Below are positions 34,062 through 45,400 of a stretch of 64,000 nt of DNA, in pieces. The number at the start of each line of letters is the position of its first letter. The stretch's first letter is position 1. Made by a program: the position numbers and the translations under genes. The notes below the pieces were generated by a model, which was not told the DNA's origin, ran no database searches, and worked only from the letters and a program-made list of their open reading frames with translations. Origin of the DNA: Caenorhabditis elegans (lineage: Eukaryota; Nematoda; Chromadorea; Rhabditida; Rhabditidae); NCBI RefSeq assembly GCF_000002985.6, contig NC_003281.10, positions 372,001-436,000 of the forward strand, given 5' to 3'.

Positions 34062-34624
34062 CAGGGGTGTGTGGATAACCGATTTTTTCGGCTAACGGAT
34101 AAATCGGTTAGTGCCGATTTTTTGAAAACCGGCTAACGGGTAATTCGGCTAACGGCTAATTTCAAAATTTTCGGCTAACGGCTAATTCGGCTAAAATCAA
34201 TCGGTCAAATCGGCTAATTTTCGGCTAATTCGGCTAATTCGGATAAAATTCATCTGGTCAAGCTTTTTTCGTTCTTTCTGTTAATTCAGGTCTTGGGTTA
34301 ATTTGTTCATTGTTATTGAGCAAATTCAGTGATGAACGACTGTTCAAATAGGAAAAAATCATACAATTTCACAAAATTTTGTTTTCCAAAAAAATATGTT
34401 AGTTGAATTAGCCGAAATAGCCGATCGGCGAATTCGGCTAACATCGGCCAAAATCGGCTAACGGATAACTTCGGATTAGCCGAACTGTCAAAAAGTCGGC
34501 AGACGGCTAACTCGACTAATTGGTACAAAATTCGGCTAACGGATAATTCGACTAATATTAGCCGAGTTAGCCGAATCAGCCGATCGGCTAATTCGGCTAA
34601 TTCGGCTATTATCCGCACACCCCT

Positions 34625-34625
<1 letters not shown>
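34062..34625. mobile_element. hAT-like MITE rich in CGGCTAA repeats
   Basis: CAGGGGTGTGTGGATAACCG to CGGCTATTATCCGCACACCCCTG, with dozens of CGGCTAATTCGGCTAA units between. The left flank is GTACTAGT. The right flank is poly(T) of about 30 with ACTAGTACC only 120 bp further on, so the insertion site has been rearranged. Confidence 0.75.
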
Positions 34626-34656
<31 letters not shown>

Positions 34657-34915
34657 CTTAAGCCTAAAAATACAAAAACTCCACACGTTTTTATTTGAAA
34701 ATTTATTTAAATTTAAAGAAAAAAAAGTGGCGGGGTGATTTAGGACTAGTACCGATGACTTTTCTGTAAAAAATTTATCCATGGAGATATGAGCTACCAA
34801 AGTGAATATGGAAAATTGCTTCGTTAGATCGTTAAAGTTCTTCCTTACAGTGCTATTTTAAGATCATTGAGAGCCCACCGTGAGCTTGGTTCTGGAGTTT
34901 TGCCTGAAAACTCAC

Positions 34916-35698
34916 CACTGCAAATTTTATTCGAACGAGGGACGAGGCAAAAAGGTTTCTAGGCCATGGCCGAGTCCCCGACAAATTTCAGCGGCCATTT
35001 ATCTTGCTTTGTTTTCTGCGTGTTTTCTTTCGTTTTTCACCGATTTTTCCCGTGTTTTCTTATTAAAACTGATAAATAAATACTTTTTGCAGATGCTAAA
35101 ACAATTTCCAAGTGAAAAAATTGTGAATTCAGTCGGCAAGTAGCGGTAAAAGTGGTCAATGTAATATGATGGATTACGGCTATACAAAACCCAAACTTTT
35201 TCTGAAACATGATATATATGCTTTTAACATGCTAAAAGTACCTGATTTTCATAACAAGACAGCTTAAAAAATTTTGAGATTTTCATAGTTCAACATTTTG
35301 TGCCAAAATCTCGACTTTTTCACAAAAAAAGTTGAATTTTGAAAATCTCAAAACTTTTTCAGCGGTCTCGTTATGAAAATCAGAGTACTTTTAGCATCTA
35401 AACAGCATATGTATCATGTTTGGGAAAAAGTTTGGGTTTTTTATTCCCGTAATCCATCATATTACATTGACCACTTTTACCGCTACTTGCCGACTGAATT
35501 CACAATTTCTTCATCTGGAAATTATTTTAGCATTAACAAAAATATTTCTTTATCAGTTTTATAAGAAAACACGGGAAAAATCGGTGAAAAACACAAGAAA
35601 ACAAAGCAAGTAGAAAATGTCGTAAAATGCGGTGTATTGTGTGCAAACACCGATTTTTCGCATTTTTTCTCGGCCCTCATTTGAAAAAAGTTGCAGTG
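34916..35698. mobile_element. 783-bp palindromic MITE (CACTGCAA family), copy 1
   Basis: Ends CACTGCAAATTTTATTCGAACG and GAAAAAAGTTGCAGTG; internal arms are inverted copies around 35,310. Flanked by a perfect 5-bp duplication CTCAC (34,911-34,915 and 35,699-35,703). The left arm of the surrounding element keeps the unfilled site (ACTCGTGAATTTTTAGCGGC, reverse orientation). A second copy is at 41,018-41,795. Confidence 0.9.
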
Positions 35699-36417
35699 CT
35701 CACGAGTAACCGTTTTAAGACATGCACTATAGAATGGCATAGGTCTCATATGCAATGGGTACCTTCTGACGGATCCCTAGTGAGAAAATTCCACGTGGAA
35801 TTCAAATTTCTTCATAGATCTTTAATTTTTTTGAGAAACCTCAAAATTCCCGGAGGAATTCAATTTTTTTTTTGAAATTATTTAAATTTTTGAAATAAAT
35901 TCGGTCTCAAAATTTAGAATTTTCCCAAATCCGTGGTATTTTTTGTAAATGTTAAATATTTCGGTTTCCGAATTTTTTTTAAATTTGAATTTCAAATATT
36001 GCTCAATTAAAAAAAATTCCGAAAATTTCAACAAAAAAAATTTTCATTAATTTTGTGAATTTTTCAGTGCTTTTTTTTCATAAATTTCCCGCTATTTTTT
36101 TATTTAAAAATTTGAAATCCAAAAATGTTCGAATTAATTTTTTATTTAAACAAAAAATATTTCGAGGCATAGAATTCTTAAAAATTAAAGTCCATTTGAT
36201 TTGGTAAAAGATCATTTTTCAGGAAGAAGATGGTGAAATTTTGGACGGAAAAAGCTTTGAATCTAGTTTTTTTCTTCTAAAATTAGATTCAAAACCACTA
36301 AAAACTAACCGAATTTTAAATTTTCAAACAACAAAAAAAACTTAAAAATCATAAAATATCACAGAAAATCACCAGGAGCAAATGGAAGAAGAAAAAAAGG
36401 CAAAAAATGGGGAAAAA

Positions 36418-39400
36418 TTAATTAGAAGTGCCACCCAGACTGCTAGATTTCGATGTATTTCGGCGGAAAAGTTTCGGGAAAATTCCTTTTCGCTTTTTAA
36501 GAGCAGCTACGGAGCCCGAGCCATTTGTAGAACCGGATACTATTGACTGCATATCAGCTTCAGCTAGGTCTTGACTGGAAATATGAAAAAAAATTTGCGC
36601 TAAATTTAAAATTTTCTGAAAGCTACTGAGAGGATTTACGTGGAATTTTGAAAAACTTTTTTTTCTAATTTTTTCCGTGGATTTTGTGATTTTTTCTTTT
36701 TTAATTTTTTAAATTTATTTTAATTTTAATTTTTAAAAAAATTATGAATAATCCACGTGGAATTTTTTTAATTTCTCAGAAACTAATTTTTAAAAAATTC
36801 CCAAAAAAAAAATTATTTCAAAATTTCAAATTATGTTTTTTTTCTACATTTTTGGACAGTTTAAATTAATTTTTCTTAATTAAAAAAAAACAGATTTCTC
36901 AACGAAACTAACGTTAAGCTTCTGGAAATTGCCACGTCTTCGACAATTGGTGACGTGTCTTCAGAATGAATACTATCACTTTGCTCGGTGGGAACAAATC
37001 GAAGATTTGCAGTTTGTTGGGAAGGTGGAATTGGCTGAAATTGTAAATTTCATTATTTTTAAAGTTTTAAAAACATTCCATTGCAATTTTTAAAAAAATT
37101 TTGATTTTCAGAATTTTTTTAAAATTTTTTTTTTTAATTTGATTGTTCCATAATTTTCATTTAAATGTGGTGTAGTCGTCGAATTTTTTAAAAATTGCTT
37201 TATTAGACTTAAAATTGTCTGAAAACACCGAATTTCATAATGAAACTTCTTGAAAACTTTTCAAAAAAAAAGGTTATGACGCCTCAAAAAATGGCCTAAA
37301 ATTAGTTGAAATTTGAAATTTGACCTACTTGTCAAGCGGCTGGAAACAATTTTTTTTTGAAATCACTGTCAAATTTTGAGTATACAATGTAATTATGTTG
37401 CGTTTTCAACTTGATTAAGGTATTTTAAAGTCGATGGACGGCGAGATTTTAAAATGTTATGAATCAAATCTCGCCGTCCATCGACTTTAAAATACCTTAA
37501 TGAAGTTGAAAACGCAACATAATTACATTGTATACTCAAAATTTGACAGTGATTTCAAAAAAAAAATTGTTTCCAGCCGCTTGACAAGTAGGTCAAATTT
37601 CAAATTTTAACTAATTTTAGGCCATTTTTTGAGGCGTCATAACCTTTTTTTTTTGAAAAGTTTTCAAGAAGTTTCATTATGAAATTCGGTGTTTTTAGAC
37701 AATTTTGAGTCTAATAAAGCAATAAAAAAAATTCGACTACACCACCTTTAATTTGTACTCTTTTTTTTTAATAAAAAAACTTGTGAAATTTTAATTTTTT
37801 AAGTGATTAATTTGGTGAACAATTTTCAAAAATTTTTAATTACATAATTTGGAGTGATTTTTTTTAAATGATTTTCATATAGATTTTCACAATTTTCCCT
37901 TCAAAAACCGCACCGGTGACACTTTTTTCACAAAATTTGAATTAACTGCATTGGGATTTGAATGAGCATTTGAAATTGAGCCGGAAGAGGAGGAACCTGA
38001 AATTGTAAAATTTTAAACTGAAAATTCTAGAAATTTTTACTTAATTTATACATTTTTCACAAAAATTTAAATTCTTAGTAGCTCATATAATAATTTCGGA
38101 ATTTTTAACAATTTCAATTTTAGGGACTTTCTCTTAAAAGATTGGGAGTTCTAGGGATTTTTTAAAAATTATTTTTTAACTTCTGAATTTTCTTTTTTTT
38201 TAAATTAAATCGGACATCTGCCCTTGTAAACAATTTTTTATGAAAAATTCTGAATTTTTGCAATCTTTATTCATTTTTCTCACAATTTATGTGAATTTAT
38301 ATTGTCATAAATCGAATTTTTTATTTTTTTGGCCGAAAAAAGGTACCTTCATGACTTTTATTGTAGAAATGTGATGAGGCAATTGATCGATTGATATGTT
38401 CGGTTTCTGAAATTATTTTTTCCCAGAAAACAAAACTAAATTTTAAACGATTTTTCCGTGGAAAAAACCATTTATTCATAGTTAGTATTAACTAATTCAG
38501 TTACATAACAAAAACAAACGAACAAAAAAATTATTGCCGAAATTTACCATTTAAATATAGAAGTGGAAAACCGCAAAGTGATTCAATTTGAAGCCATCGT
38601 TCTTGAGTTTCACGTGTCAATGTGTGGATTTTTTCCATTCGACTTCTGGAAAATCCGGAGAATTTTTAATGGGGAAACTATTTTTGAATCGAATAAAATA
38701 CAATAAAATTTGGGATTTGGGTCTGCTAAATATTTAGCAGACCATAATTGGGTCTGCTAAATAATTAGCAGACCATAATTGGGTCTGCTAAATATTTAGC
38801 AGATTACACTTGGGTCTACTAAATAATTAGCAGGCCATACTTGGGTCTGCTAAATATTTAGCAGGCCATACTTGGGTCTGCTAAATAATTAGCAGACCAT
38901 AATTGGGTCTGCTAAATATTTATTATTTAGCAGACCAACGCTATTTAGCAGACCCAATGCAAAATTCCGTTTTTTTGTTAAATTTTCAGTTTTTGGAGCA
39001 TTAATAAAAACAGGTTATCCCAAAATTTTTTATACAACTATTGTGTTTTATTGAAATTGAAAAAAAAGCATATGTAAAAATCTATTTTCAATAAATCCAC
39101 GGTGCCATTTGAAATGTTCACATGAATTTTCTGAATCTGATTGACTGACTATATAATTAGCAGACCTCTTTTAAAATTGGATCTGCTAATTAAAAAATTC
39201 CAAATTTTCAGTTGGTTTTCCCGCAATTTCTCCGAATTTTTCACTAACTTCAACGCGAAAATCTTCGAATCGACTTGATCCGACGTGGAAGCTGCTCCAG
39301 TTGCCAATTTCAACGAGGAAAGTACACTTCCTTGCTTTTTCTGTAGACGATCCACCATTTCGATGGCCTCTTTCATTTCCTTGAAGCAACTGCAAAAAAA

Positions 39401-42400
39401 TGGGGAAAATTTATTAGAGTTGGAAATTCATAATTTTCAGATTTTTTTTTTTTGGAAAATTTTTTTTTAAATGGAAATTAGGTAATTAAAAGCATAAAAG
39501 TTAGCGAATTTATCAATTTCGGTCCGCTAAATTCAGAAAAATGCACCAAAATTAGAATTGTTCTTTCTAAATTTAAAAATTTAAACTTTTTTCTTGCCAG
39601 AATCAAGGGTGTCGATTTTTCGATTTTTTCAGAAAATCGAAAATCGAAAAATTTCGTTTTTCGTTTCTTCGATTTTTCGATTTTTCAAACATTAGCTTGA
39701 TATTTTGGTCATTATCCTTCATTTTAGAATAAATTTTAATGTTTTTTAAACCAATATAAACAAAATTAGATAAAAAATCATATTTTATGGTTTATTTTCT
39801 GAACATTTTTTTTTTCGATTTTTCGATTTTCACGGAAAAACAAAAATCGAAAAATGACACCCTTTGCCAGAATTCAGTAAAATTTTCTTTTTTAGCTATT
39901 TTTCTTAATTTTTAAATAAAAAAATACGAACTTTTGTAAAAACATAAAAGTTAGCGAATTTACCAATTTCGGTTCGCTAAATTCAGAAAAATGCTTCGAA
40001 AATTTAGGATTTTTCTGTTTTTTTTTTCGAATTCAGTAAAAATTTTCTTTTTCAGCCATTTTTCTTAATTTTTAAATAAAATATACGAACTCTTGTCTCT
40101 GCTTTTCCAGAAAAGCCATCTCATTCTCGCAAGTTCTTCTAAGCAATGGCTGAAGTGCAAGAGGAGCTTGAGAACCATTCGAATTCGCTTCAAGCCGTCG
40201 TTCGGCTTCTTCCAGCTGGACACGGAGGTTCTCCATTTCTGTGTGATTCACAACTCCATCGGAAATTGATCTGGAAAATTGGGAATTTTGGAGAAAAAAT
40301 TTCAAGATATTAATTTTTAAAAAAATTTAAATTTAAATTTGAAAATTTCGATATGAAAAATTTAAATTCCAAATTCCAAAAAAAAAATCAAAATTTTACA
40401 TGAAAATTGGAGCTTATTAAGTTTAAAAAATTAATCTACTTCTTAAAATTGAATTTTGAAAATTCGAATTCTCACCTAAATCTGAAAATTATTGCAAAAT
40501 TCTAAATTTATTCGAAAAAAAAACCTAAAATTCGGCGCTTAAATTTAAATTTAAATTCTGAAAATTTTAAAAATGATTTTTTTTTCAAAAAGTACATAAT
40601 ATGACAAATTTTTGTCGCATTTTCACAAATTTTTCAATGCAAAAAAAATTTAATTTTTCATCGAAAACTCTCAATTTCTCACCGTTTGCTTTTCAAATTT
40701 CAATTTCAATGATAAAACTTGTTTTCAGAGAAATTTAAATTGTGATATGAAAAATCCAAATTCCAAATTAAAAAATTCAAATTTTACATGAAAATTGGAG
40801 CTTTTTTGGAGAAGTTTAAAAAATTAATCTACTTCTTAAAATTGGCTTTTGAAAACTCGAATTCTCACCTAAATCTGAAAATTTTTGCAAAATTCTAAAT
40901 TTTGTCGGCGAAAAATTGAATTTTATTCGAAAAAAAACCTAAAATTTGGCGCTTAAACTTAAATTTAAATTCTGAAAATTTTAAAAATGTTTTTTTTTTC
41001 AAAAAGTACATAGTATACACTGCGACTTTTTTCGAACGAGGGCCGAGAAAAAGAAAAATCGGTGTTTGCACACAAAACACCGCATTTTACGACATTTTCT
41101 ACTTGCTTTGTTTTCTTGTGTTTTTCACCGATTTTTCCCGTGTTTTCTTATTAAAACTGATAAAAACATATTTTTTGTTAATGCTAAAATAATTTCCAGA
41201 TTAAAAAATTGTGAATTCAGCCGGCAAGTAGCGGTGAAAGTCGTCAATGTAATATGATGGATTACGGGAATACAAAACCCAAACTTTTCCCCAAACATGA
41301 TACATATGCTGTTTAGATGCTAAAAGTACCTGATTTTCATAACGAGACCGCTGAAAAAGTTTTGAGATTTTCAAAATTCAACTTTTTTGGTAAAAAAGTC
41401 GAGATTTTGGCACAAAATGTTGAATTTTGAAAATCTAAAAACTTTTTAAGCTGTCTCGTTATGAAAATCAGGTACTTTTAGCATGTTAAAAGCATATATA
41501 TCATGTTTCAGAAAAAGTTTGGGTTTTGTATAGCCGTAATCCATCATATTACATTGCCCACTCTCACTGCTACTTGCCGACTGAATTCACAATTTTTTCA
41601 CTTGGAAATTGTTTTAGCATCTGCAAAAAATATTTATTTATTTGTTTTGATAAGAAAAAACGGAAAAAATCGGTGAAAAATGAAAGAAAACACGCAGAAA
41701 ACAAAGCAAGTCGCTGGTCGCTGAAATTTGTCGGGGACTCGGCCATGGTCTAGAAACCTTTTGGCCTCGTCCCTCGTTCGAAAAAAGTTGCAGTGAATAT
41801 GACAATTTTTGCCGCATTTTCACACATTTTTCAATGTAAAAAATCAAAATTCATCATCGAAAACTCTCAATTTCTCACCGTTTACTTCTCTCGTCATTCA
41901 ACATTTTCTGAACATCTTCAAATTCGGTTTCCATACATTTCAGTTCGGTCAACTTATTTGATAATTCATTGACTTTTTGCTGAGCCTTTTGTTTTTGGCG
42001 GACGTATAAAAAGATGAGTGATGTTAGGAGAAGTGCCTGAAAATATATTGAAATTTTAGGAGAAAATGTCGGAAAATTAATGGGAAATCAAATTTCTAAG
42101 TGGAATTTTTTACTTTTTTATATAAAAAAGAGGTAAAAAAAATGTATTGGTTATTTTTCGTGGAAATTCAATTTTTTAAAATTAAATTTTAAATTTACGG
42201 AAAAATTGAGTTTCTACTTGGAAAAATGGCAGTTTAAGAAACTAATGAAATTTAAATTTTTTTTACAGTTTTTTAAGTATTTTTATTTTCAAAATTTACA
42301 ATTTTCAATGTGTTTTTTTCGTTGGGGGTACTGTAGGATTACTGTAGTTTTAGAAAAATTGACTTCTCCTATTTTGAAAGGATATTGGTTTGGAGTTAGT

Positions 42401-45400
42401 GGGGATATGGTCGGGAAACTGTAGGGGTACTGTAGGGTTACTGTAGTTTTTGAAAAATTGACTTTTCATATTTTGAAGGGATATTGATTTACGGTTAGTG
42501 GGGATATGGTCGGGATACAGTAGGGGTACTGTAGGGGTACTGTAGGTTTACTGTAGTTTTTGAAAAATTGACTTTTCGTTTTTTGAAAGGATATTGGTTT
42601 GGAGTTAGTGGGGATATGGTCGGGGTACTGTAGGGGTACTGTAGGGTTACTGTAGTTTTTGAAAAATTGACTTTTCTTATTTTGAAGGGATATTGATTTA
42701 CGGTTAGTGGGGATATGGTCGGGATACAGTAGGGGTACTGTAGGTTTACTGTAGTTTTTGAAAAATTGACTTTTCGTTTTTTGAAAGGATATTGGTTTGG
42801 AGTTAGTGGGGGGATATGGTCGGGGTACTGTAGGGGTACTGTAGGGTTACTGTAGTTTTTGAAAAATTGACTTTTCTTATTTTGAAGGGATATTGATTTA
42901 CGGTTAGTGGGGATATGGTCGGGATACAGTAGGGGTACTGTAGGGGTACTGTAGGTTTACTGTAGTTTTTGAAAAATTGACTTTTCGTTTTTTGAAAGGA
43001 TATTGGTTTGGAGTTAGTGGGGATATGGTCGGGGTACTGTAGGGGTACTGTAGGATTACTGTAGTTTTAGAAAAATTGACTTTTCGTCTTTTGAAGGGAT
43101 ATTGGTTTGGAGTTAGTGGGGGATATGGTTGGGGTACTGTAGGGGTACTGTAGGGTTACTGTAGTTTTAGAAAAATTGACTTTTCGTCTTTTGAAGGGAT
43201 ATTGGTTTGGAGTTAGTGGGGGATATGGTTGGGGTACTGTAGAGGTACTGTAGGGGTACTGTAGTATTACTGGAAAAAATGGGTTTTCGTCTTTTGAAGG
43301 GATATTGGTTTGGGGTTAGTGGGGATATGGTCGGGAAACTGTAGGGGTACTGTAGGGGTACTGTAGTTTTAGAAAAATTGACTTTTCTTATTTTGAAGGG
43401 ATATTGGTTTAGGGTTAGTGGGAATATGGTCGGGAAACTGTAGGGGTACGGTAGGGGTACTGTAGGATTACTGTAGTTTTAGAAAAATTGACTTTTCTTA
43501 TTTTGAAGGGATATTGGTTTGGAGTTAGTGGGGGATATGGTTGGGGTACTGTAGAGGTACTGTAGGGGTACTGTAGTATTACTGGAAAAAATGGGTTTTC
43601 GTCTTTTGAAGGGATATTGGTTTGGGGTTAGTGGGGATATGGTCGGGAAACTGTAGGGGTACTGTAGGGGTACTGTAGGATTACTGTAGTTTCAGAAAAA
43701 TTGACTTTTCCTATTTTGAAAGGATATTGGTTTGGAGTTAGTGGGGATATGGTCGGGAAACTGTAGGGGTACTGTAGGGTTACTGTAGTTTTTGAAAAAT
43801 TGACTTTTCATATTTTGAAGGGATATTGATTTACGGTTAGTGGGGATATGGTCGGGATACAGTAGGGGTACTGTAGGGGTACTGTAGGTTTACTGTAGTT
43901 TTTGAAAAATTGACTTTTCGTTTTTTGAAAGGATATTGGTTTGGAGTTAGTGGGGATATGGTCGGGGTACTGTAGGGGTACTGTAGGGTTACTGTAGTTT
44001 TTGAAAAATTGACTTTTCTTATTTTGAAGGGATATTGATTTACGGTTAGTGGGGATATGGTCGGGATACAGTAGGGGTACTGTAGGTTTACTGTAGTTTT
44101 TGAAAAATTGACTTTTCGTTTTTTGAAAGGATATTGGTTTGGAGTTAGTGGGGGGATATGGTCGGGGTACTGTAGGGGTACTGTAGGGTTACTGTAGTTT
44201 TTGAAAAATTGACTTTTCTTATTTTGAAGGGATATTGATTTACGGTTAGTGGGGATATGGTCGGGATACAGTAGGGGTACTGTAGGGGTACTGTAGGGGT
44301 ACTGTAGGTTTACTGTAGTTTTTGAAAAATTGACTTTTCGTTTTTTGAAAGGATATTGGTTTGGAGTTAGTGGGGATATGGTCGGGGTACTGTAGGGGTA
44401 CTGTAGGATTACTGTAGTTTTAGAAAAATTGACTTTTCGTCTTTTGAAGGGATATTGGTTTGGAGTTAGTGGGGGATATGGTTGGGGTACTGTAGGGGTA
44501 CTGTAGGGTTACTGTAGTTTTAGAAAAATTGACTTTTCGTCTTTTGAAGGGATATTGGTTTGGAGTTAGTGGGGGATATGGTTGGGGTACTGTAGGGGTA
44601 CTGTAATATTACTGGAAAAAATGGGTTTTCGTCTGTTGAAAGGATTTGATTGGGAATATAAATTTTGGCGAGATTTTGAAATTTCCCGCGAAAATTTTTT
44701 TGACGGGACTTCTAGAAAATTTTTAAAATTTCTAGAAAAACCTGGAAACTTTTCAGAAAAATCTGGAAACCTCTAGAGTTTTTTTTTTTTGAAAATCCGC
44801 GAGTTGTTTTAATATCAAGACAATTGTCAAAAATAAGGTACGGTTTAAATTTTTGCTTAAAATTGGACTTTTACTAGTTAATTTCAGCCTAATTCTTAAA
44901 ATATCTTCTATAAAACTTTTCAATTGAAATTCCTTCAAAAACCATACCAAAAACGCCAATAGAATATCCTTTGTTCGATTATTATTATCCTTATACCCAA
45001 AAAGTACAACATCCAACGAGTTCAAACGAAGTTTTTGACGATAAACCGACGATTTTATGCCAAGTTCTTTGTTCAAAAAGTCCGAATTTGGAGATGCAAA
45101 TCTTGGAAGAATCTTCCCATCAATTTTCTTGGCTTTTACTGCTTCAACAATGCTGGGAAGGTTTACGTCGTTGATGAGCCATTCGACGAGCTGAAATTTT
45201 TAGAAAAATGAAAATTTGTCCAGCGGTTACCCGGGAAAGTGGTCAAATATGCTCAGTGAGAAATCTTTGGAATGAAAAATGGCATATTTCCCAGGTTTTC
45301 GGGTGGTAAATATGTGATTTTCACTGACAAAAATTGCCGATAGAGCGCATTTGCCACGGATTTTGCGAAAAAAAAGACGGAGCTCAATAGGCCAGGCCCC

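Larger units (their letters stand above)
33640..35737. mobile_element. large inverted-repeat element with nested insertions
   Basis: The outer ends CCATTCGATAGCCCATGTCT and its counterpart AAGACATGCACTATAGAATGG are inverted repeats, continuing through TTAAAACGGTTACTCGTGA. Further paired segments are 33,685-33,812 against 34,755-34,890 (TTTGGTAGCTCATATCTCC against GGAGATATGAGCTACCAAA). Nested inside are a 240-bp hairpin (33,813-34,050), a 564-bp MITE (34,062-34,625), a poly(T) tract (34,626-34,655) and a 783-bp MITE (34,916-35,698). No transposase gene. Confidence 0.75.
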
